A stretch of 64,000 nt of DNA from a virus (IMGVR_UViG_3300017739_000005:25713-89712), one strand, 5' to 3'. Counted from the stretch's first letter, positions 1 through 8,908 are shown. Notes: a model not told the origin generated them from the sequence alone. Translations and numbers: made by a program.

Positions 1-106
1 TTGCCATCTGTGCGAAGTATGCGACCTTAGGATACTTTGCCAGAGTGAAGCGAAACCCACCTGGACTGAGGAAATTCCTATTGCTTATTTGCGTTTGAAA
101 AGACAT
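1..106 (-). CDS. N-terminus of an unidentified virion-type protein (cut by window edge)
   Basis: The reading frame opens with ATG at 106 and stays open for 35 codons to the window edge. The product starts MSFQTQISNRNFLSPGGF and continues to AKYPKVAYFAQMA. I recall similar N-termini on small structural (tail-tube-like) proteins downstream of gp23 in cyanophages, but this is memory only. A GATAAATA late-promoter-like octamer lies 28 nt upstream, within the last codons of the preceding gene. The rest of the gene is outside the window, so no function is assigned. Confidence 0.75.
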   Translation of the reverse strand, partial: MSFQTQISNRNFLSPGGFRFTLAKYPKVAYFAQMA

Positions 107-134
107 TATCTAAATGATTGGGTTCCGCCAATTC

Positions 135-142
135 TATTTATC
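135..142 (-). promoter_or_regulatory. Late-promoter-like octamer GATAAATA
   Basis: The octamer reads GATAAATA on the minus strand and ends 28 nt before the ATG at 106. It overlaps the final codons and TAA stop of the 54-residue gene. It differs by one base from the T4 late consensus TATAAATA. Function is inferred from sequence and position. Confidence 0.5.
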
Positions 143-302
143 CACGATACTCTTGCAGTATATCGATAACACTATTGAGCATAAAATGTGCACCCTCCTC
201 CCATTCTTCCGATTCCTCTTTATACTTCTTATCGATAATTTCAGTTTTTAGTTTTAGAACTCGGACATTTATGTCTTCTTTAGTGACGAAGTTCCTAGAC
301 AT
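138..302 (-). CDS. Small conserved acidic/basic protein, 54 aa
   Basis: ATG at 302 gives a 54-residue protein starting MSRNFVTKEDINVRVLKLKT and ending DILQEYRG. It is highly charged and probably helical, with no membrane segment. A longer frame extends upstream into gp23, but the ATG at 302 lies downstream of the gp23 terminator and behind a promoter-like CTAAATA, so I chose it. I recall near-identical small proteins directly after gp23 in T4-like cyanophages; the function is unknown. The ribosome-binding site is weak. Confidence 0.8.
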   Translation of the reverse strand: MSRNFVTKEDINVRVLKLKTEIIDKKYKEESEEWEEGAHFMLNSVIDILQEYRG

Positions 303-322
303 TGTTCTTACTCGTACTGATA

Positions 323-329
323 TATTTAG
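323..329 (-). promoter_or_regulatory. Variant late-promoter-like site CCTAAATA
   Basis: CTAAATA on the minus strand lies 20 nt before the ATG at 302 and just downstream of the gp23 terminator. A new transcript would be needed at this point. It departs from TATAAATA at the first positions, so it is only a candidate. Confidence 0.35.
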
Positions 330-337
330 GTGTGGAC

Positions 338-366
338 ACAAAAAAAAGGACCCCGTAGGGTCCTTT
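338..366 (-). terminator. Rho-independent terminator after gp23
   Basis: On the minus strand a perfect 9-bp stem (AAAGGACCC with GGGTCCTTT, 345-366) closes on a UACG loop. This gives the very stable C(UACG)G tetraloop and is followed by a run of T residues. It begins 25 nt after the gp23 stop codon, so it should end the capsid transcript. Structure is read directly from the sequence. Confidence 0.93.
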
Positions 367-390
367 GAGTAAACAAATATAAGCGATCGC

Positions 391-1758
391 TTACATAAGG
401 TTGTCAACCAAACTACGTCTGTAGTAACGGTTAGCGTTAGCAGTAAGAGCACCGCTACCTTGAGTTGTACCTTCAGCAAATGGGTTTGCAACAAGACCGT
501 ATCTTGTCTTAAATCCAATTTTTGGTTGGAAGGTGTCCTGACCAACCGCACGAACCATCTGAAGAGGAACGTATGGGCAGTAGAACAGTCCAGCATCATA
601 TGCAGAACTACCTTTGTATCCAGCAACGTAGAAGTGTCTGTCACTTACGTTTGCAGAATATGGGTCAACATAAACCTTGATTCTACCGTTCAACGTACCA
701 GCAAGAGTGCTGCTATTGTCGTCAGGAAGTAGTCCACTGTTGCCAGCAAGAGCAGGAGTATAATCAAGAACGCCTGCCATTGACAATGCAGATGCAACGT
801 CAGCAGAACAGATCAAGATGTTACCCTTCCCGCGTCTAGTCTCGTGACCAATCGCGTTCATATCTCTTTCGATGTTGAAAAGAAGACCTTTGAACTTCTC
901 TACAGACCATCTACCGTTGGAGTCAACGTCAAGATCGAATACACCAGCAGTTGCAGTGTTTGACTGAGAACCAGGTCTTGCAACCTTGTACACAGTACGA
1001 ACAACTTCACGGTTGATTTCAGCAAGAACCTCAGTAGACAAGATGTTTGCCAACTCAGATTCAGCGTCCAATCCGTGAACTGCCTTAAGATCTTGAGCAA
1101 GTTCCAAACTGTACTCTGCCTTGAGTGCTCTGGACTTCGCAGTCACAGTAACTTTCTCAATGCTGAAGTTCATTTCAGCGAAGGCATTAGAACCAGTACC
1201 TAGAGTCTCTGACTCATCGGTTCTCATTCCTGTACCGTTGGTATATGTACCAGAGTCGTTAAGAAGACCTGGGTTTGAACCTGCTTGTGCAGATCCTTGT
1301 GATCCGAAACCAGAAGTCTGTGCTGCGTCAGTTCCAGAGAACTGTGAATCTGATTCGTTGAAGAACGCTTCAGAACCAGATGCTCTGTTAGTACCGTATC
1401 TAGATCTCATTGCGAAGATCAGACCAGTAGGACCAGTCATAGGTTGAACACCAGCAATGTCATAAGCAATAAGCTTAGGCATTGAACGTCTAATCAATGA
1501 GATTAGAACTGGGTCGAAACCTGCAACAGGACCAGTTGCTGTAGCACCTGCAGAGAAACCTGCAGCGCCTGAAGTGGATCCAGAAGAGTTTGTAGGAGCA
1601 GCTTCGTTAAGGATGCCTGCTTCTTCTCTTAAAAATGATTCTTGGTTTTCGAGCAGAATTGCGGTGACCGCTTTCTTGTAGTTGTCCTTGATGGAATCAA
1701 GACCCTCACAATTAAGAACGGGTGACCACTTCTCCTGCAGATGTTCGGATTTGAACAT
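391..1758 (-). CDS. gp23: Major capsid protein gp23
   Basis: This 455-residue protein is a T4 gp23-family major head subunit. The N-terminus (residues 1-52) is a charged propeptide ending in GILNE followed by Ala-Ala-Pro; this fits the (L/I)xE site cut by the gp21 prohead protease, giving predicted cleavage after Glu52. A Ser/Gly/Ala-rich stretch follows at about 53-75, then the conserved body (LIRRSMPKLIAYDIAGVQPM and the TGLIFAMRSRYG region). It is the last gene of the gp20-gp23 head block and is followed by a strong terminator. The ribosome-binding site is GAGGT, 10 nt before the ATG. It is shorter than T4 gp23 (521 residues), as I recall for cyanophages. Confidence 0.97.
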   Translation of the reverse strand: MFKSEHLQEKWSPVLNCEGLDSIKDNYKKAVTAILLENQESFLREEAGILNEAAPTNSSGSTSGAAGFSAGATATGPVAGFDPVLISLIRRSMPKLIAYDIAGVQPMTGPTGLIFAMRSRYGTNRASGSEAFFNESDSQFSGTDAAQTSGFGSQGSAQAGSNPGLLNDSGTYTNGTGMRTDESETLGTGSNAFAEMNFSIEKVTVTAKSRALKAEYSLELAQDLKAVHGLDAESELANILSTEVLAEINREVVRTVYKVARPGSQSNTATAGVFDLDVDSNGRWSVEKFKGLLFNIERDMNAIGHETRRGKGNILICSADVASALSMAGVLDYTPALAGNSGLLPDDNSSTLAGTLNGRIKVYVDPYSANVSDRHFYVAGYKGSSAYDAGLFYCPYVPLQMVRAVGQDTFQPKIGFKTRYGLVANPFAEGTTQGSGALTANANRYYRRSLVDNLM

Positions 1759-1807
1759 TGCTTTTTACCTCTTTGGGGTTATAGAAAAAATAGTTTAATG
1801 ACTAAAA

Positions 1808-2797
1808 TCACTTAGTCCAGCGTCTGATAGCGTCAACGTACTTGGACATTGAATCAGACATATCTGTTTCCACAACTGGTTGAACATCTTCGGCAATCGT
1901 TTCAGATGCAGTTTGTGGTTTGCTGCTAAAATATGACTCCTTGAGAGTTTCAATTTTGCTGCGGAATGACTCTTCATCTTTAAACTCAACACCTTCTGAG
2001 AGACTTCCAAGTTTCTCTTTCTCGGTTTGGGCGAGACCTTCTGCGATCTCAGTCACGATTCCATTCTTACGAAAACCTGCCACTTGGTGTGTAAGGTCAA
2101 CGTTCTTATCAATTTGTTCGTTGAGTTTTGCTTCCATCTGATCAAGTTCAGTCACCATATCAGTAATGATGTCTGCCTTCTCCTCGGGAACCTCAATGTG
2201 GTTCTCGACGAAAACTTTTTTGAGACCTGCAACCACGCTCTCAGCGATCTCTGCTTTGAGACCAGTTTCAACTGCGAGTTGGTTGGCGTCGATCCACTGC
2301 TGAGTAGCGTAAGTTAGATACTCGTCTACTTGCTCAGCAAGTGTGGTCTTAACTGCTTCGACTTCCTCAGAAAGTGTACCTGCGTATTCCTTATGAACAC
2401 GGTCAAGTTCCTCGTTGAGGCGTGATACAACAGCGGCTTCGAAGATAGTCGCTGCTTTTTCTTTGAACTCTTCAGAAAGATCTTCGCCTTCTGTAAGAGC
2501 GGCAACGTCAGCAGAAAGGTCGATCTCAATAAGATCTTCGCCTTCAGCGTTTTCTGCTTCCACTGATTCTGCCTTCTGAGGTGATGCTGCAGAAGGTTTT
2601 GTCTTAGGTGATGCTGCCTGTGTTTGTGATGGAGTCTTCAGTTTGTTAGACTCATCATCAGGTTTTGAGTTCTGAGGTGTAGGACCTCCGAGATTCTCAA
2701 CGCCACCCAAAGAAGAACCATCAGCAACAGCACCGTCGAATTTTGCTTCGGTGACTTGCTTTTCTTCGGATGCCATTACTTCATTCTCTTGTGACAT
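1808..2797 (-). CDS. gp22: Prohead scaffold core protein gp22
   Basis: This 329-residue acidic protein lies between gp21 and gp23, the T4 position of the scaffold gp22. Residues 1-100 are low-complexity (Glu, Ala, Ser, Pro, Lys). Residues 100-240 are long charged helices likely to form coiled coils, as expected of an internal head scaffold that is degraded by gp21. The C-terminus ends SKYVDAIRRWTK. The start has a good Shine-Dalgarno AAGGAG and a TATAAATA late-promoter octamer 38 nt upstream, so capsid genes gp22-gp23 can be made from their own promoter. Assignment is by position and composition. Confidence 0.93.
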   Translation of the reverse strand: MSQENEVMASEEKQVTEAKFDGAVADGSSLGGVENLGGPTPQNSKPDDESNKLKTPSQTQAASPKTKPSAASPQKAESVEAENAEGEDLIEIDLSADVAALTEGEDLSEEFKEKAATIFEAAVVSRLNEELDRVHKEYAGTLSEEVEAVKTTLAEQVDEYLTYATQQWIDANQLAVETGLKAEIAESVVAGLKKVFVENHIEVPEEKADIITDMVTELDQMEAKLNEQIDKNVDLTHQVAGFRKNGIVTEIAEGLAQTEKEKLGSLSEGVEFKDEESFRSKIETLKESYFSSKPQTASETIAEDVQPVVETDMSDSMSKYVDAIRRWTK

Positions 2798-2835
2798 TAG
2801 AGTTGTCTCCTTAGTAGTCTTTGCTATTCGTAAAA

Positions 2836-2843
2836 ATATTTAT
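2836..2843 (-). promoter_or_regulatory. Late promoter TATAAATA for gp22-gp23
   Basis: A perfect T4-type late promoter octamer in the 48-nt gap between gp21 and gp22, 38 nt before the gp22 ATG. The high demand for gp22 and gp23 fits an extra promoter here. Confidence 0.75.
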
Positions 2844-2845
2844 AA

Positions 2846-3496
2846 TCACAGGGTATTTAGAAAATTTGAAAACGCGGAAATTTTCCGCTCTTCAAGTACC
2901 TTGAGATTAGCAGCGTTGTCGATTTGCTTCTTCATAGTGGCAATTTCAGACTCTTGCATAAGTCCGTTGTTCCAGACCCATTCTTTGCCTTCCATAATTC
3001 CATTAACAAAAGCATCTGGTGCTGAGGGATCAGCAACAATATCTGCTGCAGTTGCTAACATAAAATCATCAGCAACGACTTTCGATCCATCTCTTGTTTC
3101 TTGGAGTGATCCAATACCACGAGATGAAACGCCTAGTTTCACACCTTCATCTAAAAGTGAACGTGTAATGTTCCCCATAGGGGTATCTAGGATTCTTGCT
3201 CTGCCCTTAAAGTTATTACCTTCTTGAACTAGAGAGGTGATCAAATGTGAAACTCGATCAAGGTTCACAGTAGGACCATCGGGATGACCCAACTCTCCTA
3301 GTGCGCGACCGCTTTTAACGTATGACTCGTTATATTTAGCAACTTCGCGTACCAGAGTATTAATAGGGTACATTCTTCCGTTGCGATTTTTGATCTCGCC
3401 TTGTAGGAATGTTCCTTCTATGTATAGGTTTTTCTTACCGTTCTTTTCCTCAGTAAGGATCTGAACGTCTTCAATCTGTTCCGTGATCAGTTTCAT
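2846..3496 (-). CDS. gp21: Prohead core protease gp21
   Basis: This 216-residue serine protease is of the T4 gp21 / herpesvirus assemblin type. It degrades the scaffold and trims capsid proteins at (L/I)xE sites during head maturation. Candidate catalytic residues are visible: His71 in ELGHP and Ser124/Ser125 in GVSSRG. The N-terminal part (YIEGTFLQGEIKNRNGRMYP) is typical of the family. The start has AAGAGGA upstream and overlaps the end of the gp67-like gene by 26 nt, suggesting coupled translation. The predicted target in gp23 is present (see gp23). Confidence 0.95.
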   Translation of the reverse strand: MKLITEQIEDVQILTEEKNGKKNLYIEGTFLQGEIKNRNGRMYPINTLVREVAKYNESYVKSGRALGELGHPDGPTVNLDRVSHLITSLVQEGNNFKGRARILDTPMGNITRSLLDEGVKLGVSSRGIGSLQETRDGSKVVADDFMLATAADIVADPSAPDAFVNGIMEGKEWVWNNGLMQESEIATMKKQIDNAANLKVLEERKISAFSNFLNTL

Positions 3497-3668
3497 CTGT
3501 GGGTTCCTCTTGAGTTTCGGGTTTCATCCAATCACCTGCAATTTCTTTCTTCTTTGCTTCTAGAGCATTAGCAGTCATTGCTTTCATTGCGTCATCAACC
3601 TCTCCACTGAGATCTTTGTTCCCAGAAAAAAGTTTGTTGACAATTTCTTTCGCTTGGATGGATGGCAT
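3471..3668 (-). CDS. gp67-like prohead core protein, 65 aa
   Basis: ATG at 3668 gives MPSIQAKEIVNKLFSG and a 65-residue charged protein ending TDETDHGTD. A longer upstream frame overlaps gp20 by over 100 nt; the ATG here is preceded by GAGGA and follows the gp20 stop, so I use it. The position between portal gp20 and protease gp21 is that of T4 gp67/gp68, small prohead core proteins. The function is inferred from position and acidic helical composition; the sequence alone would not identify it. Confidence 0.75.
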   Translation of the reverse strand: MPSIQAKEIVNKLFSGNKDLSGEVDDAMKAMTANALEAKKKEIAGDWMKPETQEEPTDETDHGTD

Positions 3669-3690
3669 AATAAATGTCCTCGTATAATAA

Positions 3691-3697
3691 TATTTAG
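3691..3697 (-). promoter_or_regulatory. Variant late-promoter-like site TCTAAATA
   Basis: CTAAATA on the minus strand lies 22 nt before the ATG at 3668, in the same spacing as the better octamers of this window. It overlaps the gp20 stop region. Weak candidate. Confidence 0.3.
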
Positions 3698-5316
3698 AAT
3701 TCTCCGCGTTTATAGTCTGCTGGAGCGACTGATTCGACACCGCTTGGACCTTCTTCTTCCTCGACTTCACCTTCCATTCCCATTCCACCTGCCATCGGTT
3801 CACCTGTCATAGGATCAATCGAAGCGGGGTCAGGAATCTTACCTTCTTCAATTTCTTTTTCAATCTGTTCGTCGATCTCAGTGATCTCCGCTTCAGTATG
3901 TCTTAGAATTTGACGACGGATATAGTCAGCAGAGAAGTATCTACCAACGAAAGGATCCATTGATTGAACAAGATTCAAACGCTCTGTTAGAATCTCTTTC
4001 TCTTTTAGTTCAGAGAAATAGTTGTCAGCAATAAAATCATATTGAATATGCTCTGACATCTCATCCCACTCTTCAATGCTGATAACACCTTTTAGAATGA
4101 GTTGAGTTTTAAGTAGATCGTGAAGTAGTTCAGAGAACTTCTTACGCAAACGAGTTACGAACTTTTGGAACTTAATCTCGTCACGTGTGATCTCTGCTGC
4201 GCGACCTAGGTTAAAGGTTGACTCTGATTCCAGTCTTGATTCTGGAACGTTGAGTGCACGGTAAAGTTTCTTCTGGAAGTATTTGACATCCTCAAGTTCT
4301 CCAAGGTTTTGTCCACCTGGGAGAGTAGTGATCTCAGTTCCTCTTCCACCTTCTCTACGTGGCAACCAGAAATCTTCGAGCATTGACATAAATTTTCTGT
4401 CATCTCTGATCTCTCCTGTGTCTGCGTTATAGACCAATTTGTTTCTATAACGAGACATTACCTCACGGAGATATTGTTCTGCTTTTTGCTTAGGGAGATT
4501 ACCAACATCAATGTAGAAAATTCTACGTTCTGGTGCTCTCGATAGTCTGTAGATAACAAGACTATCTTCGATCATCCTTAGTTGGTTGAGCGCTTTGATT
4601 GACTTGTGCAAATGTGACATAATCACATTCTTGTTCATATCTTTCAAACCACTGTGGGCGAAAGCAATTGCATCAGGAGCAACCTTGATACCAGAGGTTT
4701 CCATTGCTCTGAGACCTTTGGGATTATAAACATAATACTCTGCAGACTTGCCAGCAAGTTGCGCTTCCATTGTCCTTGGATCTTGGAACTGTTTATCCTT
4801 AGGACGCTCCATCTCCACGACCTTACGGATTTTTCGTGGATCAATATATCTTAGTTCTGTGATACCACCTCTAGGGTTCTTGGTATCAATCATCTTGTGA
4901 TAGTAGATCTTCCCGTCAATATACCAGCGACGGAAAATATCATATGCTTTCTTGTCAAAGTCAAGCAGACGGAGGATGTTAAAGAACTCCTCTCTAATTC
5001 TTTTCTTGATAGTACCACTGACTTTAAGATTAGATAACTCCACGTCTACGGGACTATCATCTAACTCACCAGCGATTGCTTCGTTTACTACATCGTCAAT
5101 AGCGCGATCACATTCAGGATGAATTGACATTGCGCGATAACGACGAATTAAATCGTTTTCATCTTTGTATGTTCCATCAAGATCGATTGCAGTACCGAAA
5201 TACCCACCACCCGAGACTGGTGTCGCTGCATCATCTGACTCTTTACGCACGAAAGAAGGACCCTTCGCAGAGTCCTTCTTAGCACGTTCAAGAGAATAAC
5301 CAAAAAGTTGGGACAT
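3694..5316 (-). CDS. gp20: Portal vertex protein gp20
   Basis: This 540-residue protein is the gp20 portal, the dodecameric ring at the head vertex through which DNA is packaged and to which the neck binds. T4 gp20 has 524 residues. The conserved portal core is present (RRYRAMSIHPECDRAIDDVV at about residues 54-73; RIFYIDVGNLPKQKAEQYL near 260; FWLPRREGGRGTEITTLPGG near 316). The C-terminus is acidic with Gly/Met/Glu repeats. A TATAAATA octamer lies 26 nt upstream. It begins the head gene block gp20-gp67-gp21-gp22-gp23. Confidence 0.97.
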   Translation of the reverse strand: MSQLFGYSLERAKKDSAKGPSFVRKESDDAATPVSGGGYFGTAIDLDGTYKDENDLIRRYRAMSIHPECDRAIDDVVNEAIAGELDDSPVDVELSNLKVSGTIKKRIREEFFNILRLLDFDKKAYDIFRRWYIDGKIYYHKMIDTKNPRGGITELRYIDPRKIRKVVEMERPKDKQFQDPRTMEAQLAGKSAEYYVYNPKGLRAMETSGIKVAPDAIAFAHSGLKDMNKNVIMSHLHKSIKALNQLRMIEDSLVIYRLSRAPERRIFYIDVGNLPKQKAEQYLREVMSRYRNKLVYNADTGEIRDDRKFMSMLEDFWLPRREGGRGTEITTLPGGQNLGELEDVKYFQKKLYRALNVPESRLESESTFNLGRAAEITRDEIKFQKFVTRLRKKFSELLHDLLKTQLILKGVISIEEWDEMSEHIQYDFIADNYFSELKEKEILTERLNLVQSMDPFVGRYFSADYIRRQILRHTEAEITEIDEQIEKEIEEGKIPDPASIDPMTGEPMAGGMGMEGEVEEEEGPSGVESVAPADYKRGEF

Positions 5317-5342
5317 CTAATTATTAGAATTTTCTTCCCAAC

Positions 5343-5350
5343 TATTTATA
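5343..5350 (-). promoter_or_regulatory. Late promoter TATAAATA for gp20
   Basis: A perfect octamer in the gap between gp19 and gp20, 26 nt before the gp20 ATG. Confidence 0.75.
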
Positions 5351-5379
5351 AGGTTTCAAATTAACTTTATTTGACCTGA

Positions 5380-6054
5380 TTAACTGCCTGAGTTTCCAGT
5401 GTTGACATCGTTGTCATAAGTCCAGTATTGAACTTGGAATTCAACGGTGTATTCCTCTGGAGTATCTGTGGTTCCCCAGTCAAGATCGATCGCAGAAATG
5501 TTAGATGGCCAGATACCTTCGAACTTGTATGTACGAATGATCTTACCTTTTCTATCCATCTGTCTAACTTTTGCCATCGCTTGATAATCAGCGATAGTGT
5601 TAGCATTTTGGAAGTTCTGCTGTAGTGCTTGAATGTTGGTTGACCAAGATTCAAAGAACGCTCTCATCTTGAATGACTGATCGTTTAGAACAGTAACGGT
5701 CCAAGGTTCGAATGTTCTGTCGCCAGCAACCTTGAGGATTCTTCCTCTATAAGGAACTTCCACAACACCAACTGTTGATGCAGGAATGTTTGCTGCCTTC
5801 ACGAGGAAGGTACCGAATGCGGATGCTTCGGAAGCGTTTAGTTGTGACTCACCAGCGGAGTTTTCAGATGCTTCTGCTGAAGAACCTGCTACTCCACCTG
5901 ACTGAGGTGATACCCCATCCTGAAGGATTGGGGGTGCATAGATTTCGCATTGAAATAGATTCGGGCGGGCGAAATCTTTGACTTGATCTCGGAAGGAGAA
6001 GATCGGAGCTCTTACCGAGCTCTGCTCCACCTGTCCTGGTTGTTGTTCTGCCAT
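5380..6054 (-). CDS. gp19: Tail tube protein gp19
   Basis: This 224-residue protein occupies the gp19 place after the sheath gene. It would form the inner tail tube. T4 gp19 has 163 residues; the extra length includes a Ser/Gly/Ala/Glu-rich stretch at about 47-75 that probably forms a surface loop inserted after the first strand. The body includes FLVKAANIPASTVGVVEVPY and FEGIWPSNISAIDLDWGT, in line with the tube fold. It has a good ribosome-binding site (AGGAGTT). It is followed by the gp20 promoter. Confidence 0.93.
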   Translation of the reverse strand: MAEQQPGQVEQSSVRAPIFSFRDQVKDFARPNLFQCEIYAPPILQDGVSPQSGGVAGSSAEASENSAGESQLNASEASAFGTFLVKAANIPASTVGVVEVPYRGRILKVAGDRTFEPWTVTVLNDQSFKMRAFFESWSTNIQALQQNFQNANTIADYQAMAKVRQMDRKGKIIRTYKFEGIWPSNISAIDLDWGTTDTPEEYTVEFQVQYWTYDNDVNTGNSGS

Positions 6055-6082
6055 TGTTTTAACTCCTAGTTAGACTCTTGAA

Positions 6083-8863
6083 TCAGGATGTTACTTCAGC
6101 GAAACTAGAACCAGTTCTAGTTGCCGTGAAGGTTAGGGTGATGAAGTTGATAGAGCGAGTAGGTTTCACGAAGATCTCCGCGAAGAATTCTCCTCTGTCA
6201 ATACTTTCAGGTGGGTTGTTGCTGCTGTCGCAAACAACTAAGAAATCGATGATGCCTCTGCGAGACTGAACCGATCTGAGGAAAGGTTCCACAATGTTCT
6301 TGAATGAAGCACGAGTAAACTCGTCATTCAATTCAAAGAGTTGTGTCTTTGCTGCTACTGAGATTGCATCTTCAAGAACCAAGAACAAGCGACGAACGTT
6401 GATTCTGTCGAATGCAGATTGGTAAGAAAGTGCAGTCTTATCTCCGAAAAGGACGATGCCTTGTCCAGGGAATGCAACCACAGGGTTTACACGTGCAGCA
6501 TATAGTCTGTCCCTGTGATCCTTAAGAGGTGAGTAAGCAAGTTTAATTGCATTTCTCAATTGTCCTCTGTTGAATCCAGCAGGTGAGAACCACGCTTCTG
6601 AATTAAGAGTTGCGCTAAGTGTTAGACCTGCAAGGTCAGCGTTACAAGGAATGTAACGGTACTTATCGTTGTACTTATCGTAAATGTACTTATAGTTGTT
6701 ATCGAAGACAGCGTATGATGTGCTAGAGAGTTTATTGAAATAATCAATACATCTGTTAACAATCACGTTGGTATCGCTAAGACCGATCACGTCGTTACGT
6801 GAAGGTGAAACGTATGCCAAGCAATCCTTACGGGTTGCAGCGATGTCGATGATCTTCTGTGCTTTAGCAATTGTATCGCTAGTGTCTGCCATTGAAGGAC
6901 CCATCAAGATGTAATCTACATCGATGGTTTCTTTGTCAGCAACTAGATCGTATGAACCAAGGATCTCAGATCTTGAAAGTGTGTAACCGTCAGTACCACC
7001 TTGAAGTGAGTATCTGAGAGTTGAACCCTTTGCAGTACCGATGATCTCACGACCAAGGGCAGTTTCTGTAGTCTTGATTGCAGCAACTTGCTTGATCAAG
7101 TCGAAGTGTCTTGAAACACCAGATCCACCAAAGTCACCGTTAGCACCAGAGTCAATATCATAGATGCTGCCAGTCTCGTGTGATCCCCAATAAACGTAGG
7201 ATGAGATGTTTTTAATAACGTCTCTGTAGAACACAGTCTCGCCCTGAACGCCTTTTGCGTCAGATGACTTAGACACGAAGAGGAACTTCTCTAGAACCGC
7301 ACCAGGTGTACCAGTGAGTTTGCCATCTCCATCAAGGACAAGGATGTGCATTTGGTCTTTAGAACCACCACGATCCGCAACCCAAGGTGAAGTGCTTGGT
7401 CTAGGAGCAACGTTTGACCACTTCTGTGAACCACCGAAATATCTTTCGTCGTATTCTGATCTTACAGAAGCAACGTTCACATTAGGTGAACCTGCAACGT
7501 TGTCGTCAGATACAGTATAGTTTGCTTCGAATGCTTCGCTAGATGCATTAGTAATAGTAAGAAGTTGTCTTTCGACTGCATCTACTTTACCTTTGTCACC
7601 AGTTCTGGATCCACCAGACTCAGCACTCCAAAGAGCGATTACGTCACCAACTTCAAGAACGTCAGATGAGAGTGAGTAGTTAACATCAATCTCGACCTTT
7701 CTTGTAAGAGGATCGTAAGCAACAATTTGACCTTGAACAGGAATACTTACAGGTGAGGCAGCATCAGTTTCTGCTCTCCAGTATTGTCCGTTTTCAAAGT
7801 CGCCTGCGATGGATGCAGAATCCAATGTGACTACGACTCTGTAACCGTAAATCTTAGCACCTGCGTTAGCACCAGTGTAAGTTACGCTAGTTGTAGTTTG
7901 GAATTCCCATTCAGCAGTAGTAGGTTGTGCAAGAGAAAGGATCTGGTCAGGACCAGCGTCAGTCATTACAACTCTTACAGAGTTACCGTAAAGACCAGGG
8001 TGTCTAGCAGCGAACTTCCAGTTATTAGAAGCGCCTTCAACATTACCTTCATACTCTTCAAGATTTCTAACCAAAGGAGCAGACACACCAGTTGAGGTCT
8101 GTTCGTTGATTGTAGTCTTACCTGCTGTAACAACAAGTCTCTTAACTGTTTGTCCGTCTGTCTGTGCAGCAGCAGTTGTTTCCAACTTACCACGCTCAAC
8201 AGTTAGATCGTTACCAACAATCGCTGTAACCTTGACAATCTCGTCAGAGACCAAAAGGTGATCGTTGATAGAAACAGCAAGTGATGCTGATGAAGTAATA
8301 GTCAGTGTAGTACCACCAGCAGCAAGGGTTCCACCTTGGTTCATTGTGGTGCTGTTACCCGACTCTTCGATCAAGGTGATGCTTGCGCCAGCAGCGTGTG
8401 AAGTTGCTGCAGTTGCAAGTTGACCACGCTGTACAGTAAGGTCATTACCTGAAACGTTAGTCACTCTAAGAACTTCAGCGTCGATCAACAGAAGATCGCT
8501 TGTCGCGAAGTCTGTCGCTGCTGTTACTGTAAGAGTAGTATCTGCACCAGAGAAAGTAGTGACAACAGTTTGTGCTGTGTCAATAGCGTTCTTAAGTGAA
8601 GAACTGTTCGCACGAATAACCTTAAGTGTACCACCGTACAGTAAGAATTGTGCTGCTGAATACCAGTATTCGTAGTTGTAGTCGTTAGGACGACCGAAGA
8701 CTGCTAGGAGTTCCTTCTCGCTAGTTACGTCTACAATCTTATTAACGGGACCCTTTTCAAAGGAACCGACTATCACTGCCACATTATCTAGAGTTGCGTT
8801 AGCAACCGTAGTCAGATCCTTTTCAAGTACCACGACCCCTGGCGAAAGTTGGGTAGATGCCAT
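6083..8863 (-). CDS. gp18: Tail sheath protein gp18, enlarged
   Basis: This 926-residue protein is the contractile tail sheath subunit. The N-terminus (STQLSPGVVVLEKDLTTV) and C-terminal domain (NPVVAFPGQGIVLFGDKTA; INVRRLFLVLEDAI) are typical. T4 gp18 has 659 residues; much of the surplus lies at about 100-265, where a domain of about 80 residues is tandemly duplicated (TTLTVTAATDF and TTLTITSSASL copies, each with a GNDLTV(Q/E)RG motif). Such insertions would decorate the outside of the sheath. The start has AGGAG; a weak CTAAATA lies 38 nt upstream. Confidence 0.97.
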   Translation of the reverse strand: MASTQLSPGVVVLEKDLTTVANATLDNVAVIVGSFEKGPVNKIVDVTSEKELLAVFGRPNDYNYEYWYSAAQFLLYGGTLKVIRANSSSLKNAIDTAQTVVTTFSGADTTLTVTAATDFATSDLLLIDAEVLRVTNVSGNDLTVQRGQLATAATSHAAGASITLIEESGNSTTMNQGGTLAAGGTTLTITSSASLAVSINDHLLVSDEIVKVTAIVGNDLTVERGKLETTAAAQTDGQTVKRLVVTAGKTTINEQTSTGVSAPLVRNLEEYEGNVEGASNNWKFAARHPGLYGNSVRVVMTDAGPDQILSLAQPTTAEWEFQTTTSVTYTGANAGAKIYGYRVVVTLDSASIAGDFENGQYWRAETDAASPVSIPVQGQIVAYDPLTRKVEIDVNYSLSSDVLEVGDVIALWSAESGGSRTGDKGKVDAVERQLLTITNASSEAFEANYTVSDDNVAGSPNVNVASVRSEYDERYFGGSQKWSNVAPRPSTSPWVADRGGSKDQMHILVLDGDGKLTGTPGAVLEKFLFVSKSSDAKGVQGETVFYRDVIKNISSYVYWGSHETGSIYDIDSGANGDFGGSGVSRHFDLIKQVAAIKTTETALGREIIGTAKGSTLRYSLQGGTDGYTLSRSEILGSYDLVADKETIDVDYILMGPSMADTSDTIAKAQKIIDIAATRKDCLAYVSPSRNDVIGLSDTNVIVNRCIDYFNKLSSTSYAVFDNNYKYIYDKYNDKYRYIPCNADLAGLTLSATLNSEAWFSPAGFNRGQLRNAIKLAYSPLKDHRDRLYAARVNPVVAFPGQGIVLFGDKTALSYQSAFDRINVRRLFLVLEDAISVAAKTQLFELNDEFTRASFKNIVEPFLRSVQSRRGIIDFLVVCDSSNNPPESIDRGEFFAEIFVKPTRSINFITLTFTATRTGSSFAEVTS

Positions 8864-8901
8864 TGGTTAGCTCCTGAAAAAATCTCAATCTATGCTGATA
8901 T

Positions 8902-8908
8902 TATTTAG
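8902..8908 (-). promoter_or_regulatory. Variant late-promoter-like site CTAAATA before gp18
   Basis: CTAAATA on the minus strand in the 84-nt gap between the 77-residue gene and gp18, 38 nt before the ATG. It does not match TATAAATA fully; it is listed because the gap is one of the larger ones and gp18 is an abundant protein. Confidence 0.3.

Noticed and set aside
138-644. 168-codon frame across the gp23 end and its terminator
   Set aside because: Only the last 54 codons, starting at the ATG at 302, look real; the rest overlaps gp23 and reads through a strong terminator.
3471-3803. 110-codon version of the gp67-like gene
   Set aside because: The extra 45 codons lie inside gp20 and have no ribosome-binding site; the ATG at 3668 has GAGGA.
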